Of a stretch of DNA of 64,000 nt, positions 1 through 8,285 are shown piece by piece (within the stretch, counting starts at the first letter, position 1; each line of letters starts with the position of its first letter). The position numbers and the translations under genes were made by a program. Source of the DNA: JAWKJY01 sp041393535 (GTDB lineage Bacteria > Actinomycetota > Thermoleophilia > Gaiellales > Gaiellaceae); contig JAWKJY010000011.1 of assembly GCA_041393535.1 (NCBI GenBank), positions 59,245-123,244 on the forward strand. The letters are read 5' to 3'. The notes beneath the pieces were generated by a model. That model worked only from the letters and a program-made list of their open reading frames with translations. It made no database searches and was not told where the DNA came from.

Positions 1-2058
1 GCGGTGCTGGACGTCGTCGTCGAGCAGGCGCTCGCCGCCGTCGGGGCGGACGGCGCGTTCGTGATGCTGCGTGGCCAGGACGACGGCGCGCTCCACCTCG
101 TGCGCGAGCGCGGCTTCCCCCCCGGGCTGCTCGACCCGTACGCGGTCGCGGCCGAGGAGGCCGACGTCCCCGCGGCCGACGCGCTGCGCACCGGGCGGCC
201 CACCTACCGCCAGTCCGCGCGGGACTACCGGCGGCGCCACCCGACGAGCGCGGACGACTTCGACCGCTCCGGCTTCCGCGCCCAGGCGACGCTGCCGCTC
301 CGGGTGCACGGGCGGGTCGAGGGCGTGCTGGCCCTGCTGTTCCGGTCGTCGCGCCGCTTCGTCGCCGCCGACCGGGCCCTGCTGGAGACGCTGACCCTGC
401 AGTGCTCGCAGGCGCTCGAGCGGGCCACGCTGTTCGACGCCGAGCACGTCGCGCGCGCCGACGCGGAGGCCGTCCGCGACGAGCTCGGCCGCGTGCAGGC
501 GCTGACCGACGTCGCCCTCTCGGAGCTCTCCTTCGAGCAGCTGCTCGAGACGCTGCTCGACCGGGTGGGCAGCCTGCTCGACGCGGAGGCGGCGGCGATC
601 CTCCTCCCCGACGAGCGCGGCGACCTCGCCGTGCGCGCCTCGTTCGGCCTCGCCGAGGACGCGCTGCGCCAGGTCCGCGTGCCCGTCGGCACCGGCATCG
701 CGGGGCGGGTGGCCGGGAACGGCGTCGCCATCGTGATCGAGGACGTGCTCGAGGAGGAGGTCGGGCCGAGCGTGCTGCGGGACGCGGGGATGCGCGCGAT
801 CGCGTCCGTGCCGCTGCTCGCCGCGGGCGCGACCGTCGGCGTGCTCAGCATCGCGTCGAGCACGCCGGCACGCTTCGGCGAGGACGCGCTCCGCCTGGTG
901 CGCCTCGCCGCCGACCGGATGGCGCTCGCGATCGCGAACGCCCGCGCGTACCAGCAGCAGACGGCGATCGCCGAGACGCTTCAGCGGAGCCTCCTGCTCG
1001 ACACGCTGCCGTCCGTCCCGGGCACGGATCTCGCCGCCCGCTACCTGCCGGCGACGGACGACGTCGAGGTCGGCGGCGACTGGTACGACGCCGTCGCCCG
1101 CCGGGACGGCCGCCTGGCGCTCGTGATCGGCGACGTCGTCGGGCACGGGATCGAGGCCGCCGCGACCATGGGGATGCTGCGCAGCGCGCTGCGCGCCTAC
1201 CTGCTCGAGGGCTACGGGCCCGCAGACGTCCTCGAGCGGCTCGACCGGCTGGTCCGCGCCGTGCGCCGGGGCGAGCTGACCACCTGCGCCATCTGCGTGC
1301 TCGACCCGCTCGACGGGACGCTCGAGCTCGCGGTCGCCGGCCACCCGCCGCCGGTCGTCGTCCAGGCCGACGGCAGCGCGGCGCTGCTCGAGTCCGGTCG
1401 GGGAACGCCGCTCGGCGTGCCGGCGCGGCGCCGGCAGGCGGCAGAGCGGCTCGAGCCGGGCGCGACGATCCTCCTCTACACGGACGGGCTCATCGAGCGG
1501 CGAACGCGCGGGCTGGAGGACGGGCTCGCGCGGCTGGTGCAGGCGGCGACCACGGCCGAGCCGGAGCCGCTCGTCGCCGCCGTGCTGGACGCGCTCTTCC
1601 CGGCGGACGGGCGCCGCGACGACGACGTCGCCCTCCTCGCCGCACGGCGCGCGGAGGTGCCCGCCGACCGGGTCGTCCAGCGGATCCCGGCCCGCCCCGA
1701 GGCGCTCGCGAGCGCACGGCGGGCGCTCCGCTCGCTGCTCGTGCGCGCGGGCGCGTCGGTGGAGGCGACGGACGCGGTCATGATCGCGGCGGGCGAGGCC
1801 TGCGCGAACGCGGTCGAGCACGCCTACGGGCCGACCGACGCGTCCTTCGTCCTCGACGCGCGCATCGAGGGGGGCGAGATCGTCGTGATCGTCAGCGACG
1901 AGGGGAGCTGGCGCCCGGCGCGCGGCCGCGGGCGCGGGCACGGGCTCGGCCTGATGCAGGGGCTGGTGGACGACGTCGCCGTCCTCCCCGGCGAGGACGG
2001 CACGCGCGTCGAGCTGCGCCACCGCCTCGCTGCCGCGGAGCGCGCCGGCCCGGTGTAG
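1..2058 (+). CDS. GAF-GAF-PP2C(SpoIIE)-HATPase regulatory phosphatase, 5' partial
   Basis: The reading frame is open to the first base of the window and the first GAF domain starts at once, so the N-terminus is probably cut off. Two GAF sensor domains lie at about residues 5-130 and 170-315. They are followed by an RsbU/SpoIIE PP2C phosphatase with metal-binding GGDWYD (about 357), GDVVGHG (about 376) and AGHPPP (about 444). A C-terminal RsbW-like HATPase has N-box GEACANAVEHAY (about 597), SDEGSW and GHGLGL. In this family the phosphatase dephosphorylates a STAS anti-anti-sigma factor and the ATPase domain can act as its kinase. The next gene is such a STAS protein. A related phosphatase lies at 8968. 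The signal sensed is unknown. Confidence 0.93.
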   Translation, partial: AVLDVVVEQALAAVGADGAFVMLRGQDDGALHLVRERGFPPGLLDPYAVAAEEADVPAADALRTGRPTYRQSARDYRRRHPTSADDFDRSGFRAQATLPLRVHGRVEGVLALLFRSSRRFVAADRALLETLTLQCSQALERATLFDAEHVARADAEAVRDELGRVQALTDVALSELSFEQLLETLLDRVGSLLDAEAAAILLPDERGDLAVRASFGLAEDALRQVRVPVGTGIAGRVAGNGVAIVIEDVLEEEVGPSVLRDAGMRAIASVPLLAAGATVGVLSIASSTPARFGEDALRLVRLAADRMALAIANARAYQQQTAIAETLQRSLLLDTLPSVPGTDLAARYLPATDDVEVGGDWYDAVARRDGRLALVIGDVVGHGIEAAATMGMLRSALRAYLLEGYGPADVLERLDRLVRAVRRGELTTCAICVLDPLDGTLELAVAGHPPPVVVQADGSAALLESGRGTPLGVPARRRQAAERLEPGATILLYTDGLIERRTRGLEDGLARLVQAATTAEPEPLVAAVLDALFPADGRRDDDVALLAARRAEVPADRVVQRIPARPEALASARRALRSLLVRAGASVEATDAVMIAAGEACANAVEHAYGPTDASFVLDARIEGGEIVVIVSDEGSWRPARGRGRGHGLGLMQGLVDDVAVLPGEDGTRVELRHRLAAAERAGPV

Positions 2059-2068
2059 CCTGGCCGCC

Positions 2069-2440
2069 GTGGGCGCACCGCAGCCACCGCTCGCGCAGGT
2101 GGAGACCTCGATCGACGACGACGTGGTGGTCGCGCGGGTCGTCGGCGAGGTCGACATGTCGAACGCGATCGAGGTGCAGGATCGTCTCCTCGGCGCCGTC
2201 CCGGCCTCCGCCCACGGGCTCGCGATCGACCTCGCGGAGCTCGCCTACCTCGACTCGGCCGGCGTGCGGCTGCTCTTCGAGCTGCAGGAGCGGCTGTCGC
2301 GGCGCGGCCAGGGACTGCGTCTCGCCGTGCCCGCCGGATCGCACGTGCGCCGCGTGCTGCTCCTGACGCGGCTGGACACGCTCGTCGCCCTCGACGAGGA
2401 CGTCGCCGCGTCGATCGCGGCGATCCGCTCGTCCGTCTAG
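2069..2440 (+). CDS. STAS-domain anti-sigma factor antagonist
   Basis: A 123-residue single STAS domain of the SpoIIAA/RsbV type, starting at GTG 10 nt after the phosphatase gene. The regulatory serine sits in the classical D-S-A-G context (S63). In this family the unphosphorylated form binds the anti-sigma kinase and releases a SigB/SigF-class sigma factor. Phosphorylation at this serine blocks that, and PP2C phosphatases such as the neighbour reverse it. This is a probable target of the upstream protein. It converges on the MMPL gene with a 4-nt CTAG overlap at the stops. Confidence 0.93.
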   Translation: MGAPQPPLAQVETSIDDDVVVARVVGEVDMSNAIEVQDRLLGAVPASAHGLAIDLAELAYLDSAGVRLLFELQERLSRRGQGLRLAVPAGSHVRRVLLLTRLDTLVALDEDVAASIAAIRSSV

Positions 2441-4680
2441 CGCCCGGGCGGCTGGACGGGCTCGCGCGCGCGACGCCGCAGGGCGCGCCGGCGCCGTGCG
2501 GGCTCGGCCGGCGCCTCCTCGAGGCCGGCGCGCAGCAGCCGGCGGCCGCCGGGCCACCAGCTCGCCTCGCCCACCAGCGTGACGAGCGACGGGACGAGCA
2601 GCGTCCGCACGAGGAAGGTGTCGACGAGGATGCCGACGCCCATCGCGAACGCGAGCTGGCGGAACGCGTCGAGCGGGACGATCGCCAGCAGCCCGAAGCT
2701 TGCCGCCAGCGCCCCGCCGGCGACGGTGATCGCGTGGGACGCCCGCGGGACCGCGTCCCGGATCGCCTCGCCGAGCGGGGCGCCGCGCGCGCGGGCCCAG
2801 ATCCGACCGACGACGAAGAGGTTGTAGTCGCAGCCGAGCGAGAGCAGCAGCACCGCGGTCGCGAACGGGACGTAGTACGCGAGCCCGTCGTGCCCGAGGA
2901 GGTCGTCGAAGACGAGCTTCGTCAGGCCGAGCGAGGCCGCGAGCGCCAGCAGGCTGGCGGCGGCGAGGTAGAGCGGCGCGACGAGCGAGCGCAGGAAGGC
3001 CGCGAGCAGCAGGACGTTCACGAGCAGGGCGACGCCCACGATCAGCTTCAGGTCGTCGACGAGCCCGTCGATCGTCTCGGCCGCGAGCGCCGTGTCGCCG
3101 GCGATCGCCGGGCGGGCGGCGCGCAGGCCGGCCTGCTCGACGAGCCCCGGCAGGTCGCGCTCGAGCCCGCGGATCCGATCGAGGGCCTCGGCGCCGAGCG
3201 GCGGGGCGTCGAGCACGACGACGAGCCGCGCTCCCGTCCCGTCTGGCGTGACGAACGGGGACCGGTCGGGCGACGGCAGGCCGTCGATCGGGCCGACGAC
3301 GCCCGCCACCCCGGGCTCGCGGGCGATCAGCCCCTCGAGCCGCTCGAGCGCGGGGCCCTGCCGGTGCAGCCCCGTCCCCTCGAGGGTGACGAGCGAGGGC
3401 GCGACCGCGCCCGGCGCGAGCGCCAGGCTGGCCGCGGCCGCGGCGCGCTTCGGCGCGGCGTCGTCGGGCAGCCCGGCAGCGGACGGCAGCCCGAGCCGCG
3501 CGCCGAGCAGCCCGAGCGCGAGCGCGACCAGACCGGCGACGGCGAGCGCGGCGAGCCCGGCGGCGGACGCCCGACGGCTCGCGAGGGCGGCGAGCCGCGT
3601 CGTCAGCCGGCCGCCGGCGATTCGATCCTCCTGGAGGATCGGGGGCCCACCGAGCGACGGCCAGAACGCCGCGCGGCCGAGCAGCGCCGTCGCCGCCGGG
3701 ACGAAGGTCAGCGAGACGAGCAGGCCGACGACGACGGCGATCGCGAGCGCGGGCCCGAGGGCGCGGAAGAAGTCGAGGCCCCCGAGGGTCAGCGCGATCC
3801 CGCCGAGCCCGACGATGATCCCGGCGGCGGCGACCGTCGCGCCGACGCGGCACAGCCCGGCCGCCACCGCATCCCGGGCCCGCGCCCCGCCGCCGAGCTC
3901 CCGCCGGGCGCTCGCCAGGACGAAGACGGCGTAGTCGGTGACGAGGCCGAGCAGGAGGACGACGACGACGGGCTCCGCCTCCGTCGGCACGGGCTTGTCG
4001 ACCGCGTTCCCGAGAGTCGTCGCGAGACGGACGGAGACGAGGTACGCGATCGCGGCGGCCGCGAGCGTGATCAGGGGTGGGCCGAGCGCGCGGAAGCTGA
4101 GCGCGAGGACGAGGGCGATCAGCGCGACCGTCGCGATCTCGACGAACGGCAGCGCGTCGTGGATCGCGTTCCACTCGGCGAGGCCGACCGGCGAGATCCC
4201 CGTCGTGCCGACGACGTGGTCGTCCGGCTGCGCGTCGGCGACGTAGCGCTGCGCCGCGCCCCGCTCCTGCTCGAGCGTCAGCCCGGGCCGGAAGGCGAGG
4301 TACGTGAGCACCGCCGTGCCCCGCTCGCCCGCCCAGGCGAGCGGCAGGTGGTTCGCGACCGGCAGTGCGGCGACCACGTCCTGCTCGCGCCCTGTCGCCG
4401 CGCGCGCGGCCCGGTCGATCGCCCGCGCGACGGCCTCGTCGGTCAGCCCGTCGGGGCTGCGCTGCACCAGCAGGGTGCGCGCGAGCAGCGGGTAGCCGAA
4501 CCGCTCGGCATCCGCCCGCTCGGCGAGGAGCGCCTTCGCGTCGCGGGCGACGAGGCCGCCGATCGGCGCGGAGCCGGGCGGCGGCGCGGCCGGCAGCAGG
4601 AGGGCGGCGCAGAGCGCGATGGCGATCCAGCCGAGCACGACCGGAACGCGCAGGCGGACGACGAGCCGGGCGAGCCTCAC
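2437..4680 (-). CDS. MMPL-family (RND-type) membrane transporter
   Basis: 747 residues. The GTG start at 4680 overlaps the stop of the upstream ligase gene (GTGA). The protein has an N-terminal membrane helix, a large extracytoplasmic domain, a block of five to six helices, a second extracytoplasmic domain and a second helix block, the duplicated MMPL/RND plan. An MMPL-type TDYAVF segment lies in the first helix block. MMPL proteins export lipids or small hydrophobic compounds using the proton gradient; the substrate here cannot be inferred. The overlap implies co-transcription with the carboxylate-amine ligase, hence from the stress-type promoter at 6065-6090. Confidence 0.9.
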   Translation of the reverse strand: MRLARLVVRLRVPVVLGWIAIALCAALLLPAAPPPGSAPIGGLVARDAKALLAERADAERFGYPLLARTLLVQRSPDGLTDEAVARAIDRAARAATGREQDVVAALPVANHLPLAWAGERGTAVLTYLAFRPGLTLEQERGAAQRYVADAQPDDHVVGTTGISPVGLAEWNAIHDALPFVEIATVALIALVLALSFRALGPPLITLAAAAIAYLVSVRLATTLGNAVDKPVPTEAEPVVVVLLLGLVTDYAVFVLASARRELGGGARARDAVAAGLCRVGATVAAAGIIVGLGGIALTLGGLDFFRALGPALAIAVVVGLLVSLTFVPAATALLGRAAFWPSLGGPPILQEDRIAGGRLTTRLAALASRRASAAGLAALAVAGLVALALGLLGARLGLPSAAGLPDDAAPKRAAAAASLALAPGAVAPSLVTLEGTGLHRQGPALERLEGLIAREPGVAGVVGPIDGLPSPDRSPFVTPDGTGARLVVVLDAPPLGAEALDRIRGLERDLPGLVEQAGLRAARPAIAGDTALAAETIDGLVDDLKLIVGVALLVNVLLLAAFLRSLVAPLYLAAASLLALAASLGLTKLVFDDLLGHDGLAYYVPFATAVLLLSLGCDYNLFVVGRIWARARGAPLGEAIRDAVPRASHAITVAGGALAASFGLLAIVPLDAFRQLAFAMGVGILVDTFLVRTLLVPSLVTLVGEASWWPGGRRLLRAGLEEAPAEPARRRRALRRRAREPVQPPGR

Positions 4681-6012
4681 GGCGGCGTCCCCGGGCTGCG
4701 CGGGTCCGTCGCGTCCGCGAGCCAGCGGACGAGCCCGGCGATGCCCTCGCGCGCCGCGACGTACCGCTGCCGGTCGGCGCCGTTCCCGGCCAGGAGGGCC
4801 TGCGCGCCGGCGAGCACGTGCTCGCAGCCGAGCCGGCGCGCGACCGGCGCCAGCTCGACCAGGAGGGTTCCAATCCGCTCGCGCGCAGGGCTCGCACCCC
4901 GCCCGTCGAGGTCGACGAGCCAGCCCTGGACGCCGTAGCGCAGGGCGCGCCAGGCGTTCTCGGCGATCCGCGCCGCGTCGTGGACGGGCAGCGCCTCCCC
5001 CGCCTCGTGCCGCTCCGCCAGCCACGCCACGAGGGACTGCGCGAACGCCGCGATCGCCGCGACGTCCGCCACCCCGGTCTGCGTGTCCGCGACGCGCAGC
5101 TCGAGCGTCCCGTGCTCGGGATGCAGGCGCAGGTCCCACCAGAGATGCGTGCCGTCCGGGAACAGGCCGCCGTGGCGCCCCCAGTCGAGGAAGCCGACGT
5201 AGTCCGCCCAGGTCGGGAACGCGGGCGGAATGCCCGAGCGCGGCATCGCCTCGTTCAGCTTCGGGCGGATCGAGCAGAGCCCGGAGTCGCGGCCGTCGAA
5301 GAAGGGCGAGTTCGCGGCGAGCGCGGCCAGCTCGGGCAGGAACGAGCGGAGGGCGTTGTGCACGGCGAGGGCCGTGTCCGCGCGACCGACGGCGACGTGG
5401 ACGTGCAGGCCGCAGGCCATGCTGCGGCGCGTCGCCCAGGCGAACTCGTCCTCGAGCAGGCGGTACCGCTCGCCCGCGCAGATCGCGCCCCAGTCGGTCG
5501 AGATCGGGTGGGTGCCGGCGCCTGCGAGCCGGACGAAGCCGCCGTTCGCGCGGCTCGCCCGGATCCGGGCGGACTCGATCGCCGCGCTCGCGGCGTCGAC
5601 GCGGCGCTCCACCCCCGTGACGATCTCGAGCTGCGCCTCGCGCAGCTCGCGCCGGTAGGTCGTCGGCTCCGCCAGCCGGTCGAGCACGCTGTCGATGCCG
5701 GGGTAGAGGTCGAGCGTGCGCGGCGAGAGGAGCATCAGCTCCTCCTCGACCCCGACCGTGAAGCGGTCGGTCGCGTCGAAGCGCCGCTCGCAGTCCTCGA
5801 CGGTCAGCCGGGCCGGTCGTCCCAGGTCGGCGGCTCGGCCAGGAGCAGCGGGTCCGGCGGCGTGCCGTCGCCGAGCGGCGCCCGTTGCGGCTCGAGGCCG
5901 AGACGGGCCGCCGACGGCAGTCGACGTCGCGCCCTCAGCGTCGCCTCGCCGCGGTTCCCCGGCCGGCGGCTCGCACGGCCTCGACGTCGCTCGCTTCCTC
6001 GACCGTCGCCAC
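4677..6012 (-). CDS. Carboxylate-amine ligase (YbdK / glutamate-cysteine ligase family 2), apparently frameshifted near the N-terminus
   Basis: The core of about 375 residues is a clear YbdK-type GCS2 enzyme: TVGVEEELML near the start, CGLHVHV, RPKLNEAMP, and W-W-D-LRLHPEHGTLELRV. Members ligate an amino group to glutamate-type carboxylates with ATP; the true substrate is usually unknown. No ATG, GTG or TTG lies suitably near the core. The best start is GTG 6012, with AGGAGG 8 nt upstream and a stress-type promoter at 6065-6090. Reaching the core from it needs two single-base corrections. One is near 5935-5950 and the other near 5804-5812, where one extra G gives DDRPGLTVEDC. This predicts an N-terminal extension of about 70 residues. 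CTG 5807 is the alternative start. Confidence 0.82.
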
Positions 6013-6064
6013 GGGGCGACCTCCTTCGCCTGGCCCGGCGGCCGCGCCTCGGATCGCGGTCGAC

Positions 6065-6090
6065 GTACCCGCCGGCCGCCCCCGGCAAAC
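6065..6090 (-). promoter_or_regulatory. SigB/SigF-type promoter of the carboxylate-amine ligase gene
   Basis: On the minus strand GTTTGC, 14 nt, GGGTAC. This matches the known GTTT-N13-16-GGGTA pattern of general-stress sigma factors. It lies 52 nt upstream of the GTG start at 6012, which has its own Shine-Dalgarno site. Confidence 0.75.
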
Positions 6091-6143
6091 GCCCCCCGGG
6101 CCCAGGCCCCGCCGGGGAGCGATCGGCGCAGGATCGTCACCGT

Positions 6144-6260
6144 CCCGTGACGGACACGTGCGCGTTCGGGCGCTAGGCTCGATGCCAGGCGGATCGTGGC
6201 CACCCCACCCAGAGGGCGGGAGTCCGGGCGAGGGACACGTCCTTCCGGGACAGGTGTCCG
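6144..6260 (+). ncRNA. Candidate stand-alone RNA element, copy A
   Basis: A conserved block shared with 34340-34447: CCCGTGAC, then exactly 30 nt (start to start) to the -10 TAGGCT at 6174, then CCCCACCCAG (6203), GGGAGTCC (6218) and GGGACACGTCC (6232). A further hairpin GGACA-GG-TGTCC lies at 6248-6259. A transcript would begin near 6186. The next genes downstream are on the opposite strand, so this is not an ordinary 5' leader. No known RNA family was recognised. Class and 3' end are inference. Confidence 0.5.
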
Positions 6261-6367
6261 CGGCCCCGTGCCGGCTTCCTCCCGTCGACCCTGCCGCGCA
6301 CCCGACCGCCGGTCGCAGCGGGCGGCGGCCCCCGCGAGCCCGCACCACCGGGGTCATGCCGCGCCGC

Positions 6368-6553
6368 CTAGATCGCTGCGCCGAGCGCGCGCACGAGGTC
6401 GTCCGGCCCGTCGAACTCCTCCTGCTCGAGGCTCCGGAGGTCGTCGATCAGCTCCTCGTCCGCGCCGTTCTCCTCGGCCTTCTCGAGCACGTCGTCGAGC
6501 GTCGCCGGGTACGACATGCCTCGCAGCCGGCGCTGCACCTCGATCGGATCCAC
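6368..6553 (-). CDS. DUF2795 small protein
   Basis: 61 residues from GTG 6553, preceded by a purine-rich AAGGGGAG site. The sequence SYPATLDDVLEKAEEN...DLRSLEQEEFDGPDDLVRAL matches the DUF2795 pattern, a small helical domain common in actinobacteria: a YPA motif, a helix, then an acidic loop and 'eV..AL'. The function is unknown. A second DUF2795-like domain is at 32980-33390. A short GTCGC-rich direct repeat lies just upstream (about 6568-6585). Confidence 0.8.
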   Translation of the reverse strand: MDPIEVQRRLRGMSYPATLDDVLEKAEENGADEELIDDLRSLEQEEFDGPDDLVRALGAAI

Positions 6554-6624
6554 CGCTCCCCTTCCCGTCGCGTCGCGTCGCGTCGGCTCGTGGTGCCCGC
6601 CGCCCGCCGGGCGGAAGCGCCCCG

Positions 6625-7137
6625 TCACGAGGCCCGTGCGCGGCGCTCGAGCCAGCGGTAGCCGAGGTGGAGCACGTCCGCGACGACGACGACCGCGCAC
6701 GTCTGCGCGACCGCCCTGGTCAGTCGCGGCGCGTGCAGCGAGCCGGACACCAGCGCACCAGCGACCCAGACGTCGCCGCAGAACGGGCAGGTGAGCAGCT
6801 CGCCGAGGGCGCGCCGGGCCCCGCGCCCGCGCGCGCGCTCCTCGACCTCGCCGGGCGCGCCCGGCCCCTCCACCTCGGTGAACGGCGCCCGCAGGACGCC
6901 GGTGACCCGGTCCTTCGTCGCGAGCCGGGCGAGCTTGTGCGCGGCGACGCCGAGCAGGAGCAGCTCCCCCGGCGGGGTCCGGGCGGGCAGGCGGCCGCGC
7001 CGATGCGCGAGGAGGAGCGACGTGCCGAAGGCTGCCGAGAAGGCCGCGAGCAGGGCGCCGTAGCCCTCGAGCGGCACGGGCTCGTCCGCGTAGCCGTCCA
7101 GGTCGGCGGCGCGGCGCAGTCGCTCGGTCGTCTCCAT
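6625..7137 (-). CDS. DUF1360 membrane protein
   Basis: 170 residues from ATG 7137. It has the DUF1360 signature LLTCPFCGDVWVAGAL near residue 120, an N-terminal hydrophobic segment (about 25-45) and a C-terminal hydrophobic segment. DUF1360 proteins are small membrane proteins of unknown function, first noted in Bacillus sporulation genes. A stress-type -10 element lies only 8 nt before the ATG, so the mRNA is probably leaderless. It is transcribed divergently from the SDR gene at 7208. Confidence 0.85.
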   Translation of the reverse strand: METTERLRRAADLDGYADEPVPLEGYGALLAAFSAAFGTSLLLAHRRGRLPARTPPGELLLLGVAAHKLARLATKDRVTGVLRAPFTEVEGPGAPGEVEERARGRGARRALGELLTCPFCGDVWVAGALVSGSLHAPRLTRAVAQTCAVVVVADVLHLGYRWLERRARAS

Positions 7138-7145
7138 GCGCGTCG

Positions 7146-7171
7146 CTACCCTCGCGACGGCGGGCGGAAAC
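7146..7171 (-). promoter_or_regulatory. SigB/SigF-type promoter of the DUF1360 gene
   Basis: GTTTCC, 14 nt, GGGTAG on the minus strand, with 8 nt between the -10 hexamer and ATG 7137. It is back-to-back with the plus-strand site at 7173, one base away. Confidence 0.75.
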
Positions 7172-7172
7172 C

Positions 7173-7198
7173 GTTTGCCGGCAGGCCGCCGCGGGAAC
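7173..7198 (+). promoter_or_regulatory. SigB/SigF-like promoter of the SDR gene
   Basis: GTTTGC, 14 nt, GGGAAC. The -10 departs from GGGTA by one base, but the -35, spacing and 9-nt distance to GTG 7208 match the other sites in the window. Confidence 0.6.
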
Positions 7199-7207
7199 CC
7201 AGCCGCC

Positions 7208-8218
7208 GTGCCGTCCAGGAACGGGAGCCGGGCGCCTAGGCGCGTCGTCGTCGTCACCGGCGCCTCCGCGGGCGTCGGCCGGGCGACGGTCGAGGAGCTC
7301 GCCCGCGAGGGGTGCGCGATCGCGCTGCTCGCCCGTGGCCGCGAGCGCCTCGAGCGGGCCGCCGCCGAGGTCGAGCGGCTGGGCGGTGTGGCCCTCGTGC
7401 TACCAGTGGACGTGGCCGACGAGGACGCGGTCGAGGCGGCTGCCGACGCGGCGGAGGAGCGCCTCGGCCCGATCGACGTCTGGATCAACAACGCCATGGC
7501 GACGGTCTTCGCGCCGACGCTCGCGATCACGCCCGCCGAGTTCCGCCGCGCGACGGAGGTGACGTACCTCGGCTCGGTCTGGGGGACGCGGGCCGCCCTG
7601 CGGCGGATGCGGCCGCGCGACCGCGGCGTGATCGTCCAGGTCGGCTCGGCGCTCGCCTACCGAGGCATCCCGCTGCAGGGGCCCTACTGCGGCGCGAAGC
7701 ACGCGCTCGAGGGCTTCCTCGACGCCGTCCGCACCGAGCTCCTGCACGAGCGCTCGCGCGTCCGGGTGACCCGCGTCCAGCTCCCCGCGCTCAACACGCC
7801 GCAGTTCAGCTGGGGCCGCTCGCGGATGCCGCGCCAGCCGCAGCCGGTGCCGCCGATCTTCCAGCCGGAGGTGGCGGCGCGCGCGATCGTCTGGGCGTCC
7901 CACCATCCGCGGCGGGAGCTGCAGGTCGGCTGGCCGACCGTCAAGGCGATCGCCGGCGACAAGCTCGCGCCGGGGCTCGCCGACCATTTCCTCGCGCGCA
8001 ACGGCGTCGACGCGCAGCAGTCCGACGCGCCCGTGCCTCCCGACCGCCCGGACAACCTGTTCGAGCCGGGGACGGGAGACTGGGGCGCGCACGGGGCCTT
8101 CGACGACCGCGCCCGCGACCGGAGCCTCGAGCTCTGGGCGGCGACGCACCGCGGCTGGGTCGCGCTCGGGCTCGCCGGCGCCGCGCTCGCCGCCACGCTC
8201 GCGCGGCGCGCCCGCTGA
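7208..8218 (+). CDS. Short-chain dehydrogenase/reductase with C-terminal membrane anchor
   Basis: 336 residues from GTG 7208, chosen because the promoter -10 lies 9 nt upstream and the Rossmann fold starts directly (VVVVTGASAGVG). It shows the glycine-rich TGASAGVG, NNA(M), and catalytic YCGAK (YxxxK). The fold is followed by an extension of about 90 residues with EPGTGDWGAHGAF, and a final hydrophobic helix (VALGLAGAALAATLA) before RRAR. SDR enzymes use NAD(P)H to oxidise or reduce alcohols and ketones; the substrate is not evident. Confidence 0.9.
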   Translation: MPSRNGSRAPRRVVVVTGASAGVGRATVEELAREGCAIALLARGRERLERAAAEVERLGGVALVLPVDVADEDAVEAAADAAEERLGPIDVWINNAMATVFAPTLAITPAEFRRATEVTYLGSVWGTRAALRRMRPRDRGVIVQVGSALAYRGIPLQGPYCGAKHALEGFLDAVRTELLHERSRVRVTRVQLPALNTPQFSWGRSRMPRQPQPVPPIFQPEVAARAIVWASHHPRRELQVGWPTVKAIAGDKLAPGLADHFLARNGVDAQQSDAPVPPDRPDNLFEPGTGDWGAHGAFDDRARDRSLELWAATHRGWVALGLAGAALAATLARRAR

Positions 8219-8224
8219 GCGCGG

Positions 8225-8250
8225 GATTGGCGCCTGGCCGGAGCGGGAAC
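8225..8250 (+). promoter_or_regulatory. Possible SigB/SigF-like promoter of the DUF892 gene
   Basis: GATTGG, 14 nt, GGGAAC. The -35 is one base off GTTTGG, and the -10 is the GGGAAC variant also seen at 7193 and 38303. It lies 35 nt before ATG 8286. Confidence 0.45.
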
Positions 8251-8285
8251 GAGGCCGGCGTCAAGCGACGACCACGGGAGGGCAA

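Noticed and set aside
402..2366. Long plus-strand open frame of 654 codons overlapping the first phosphatase
   Set aside because: Arg/Ala/Gly-rich shadow frame of a high-GC gene; the other frame has complete GAF, PP2C and HATPase motifs.
2734..4938. Long plus-strand open frame opposite the MMPL gene
   Set aside because: Composition of Arg, Glu, Asp and Gly typical of an antisense shadow; the minus strand carries clear transporter helices.
6203..6242. Element A as a known riboswitch (c-di-GMP, c-di-AMP, cobalamin, ZTP, fluoride)
   Set aside because: From memory, none of the conserved core sequences of those families is present, and no same-strand gene follows. A covariance search is needed to be sure.
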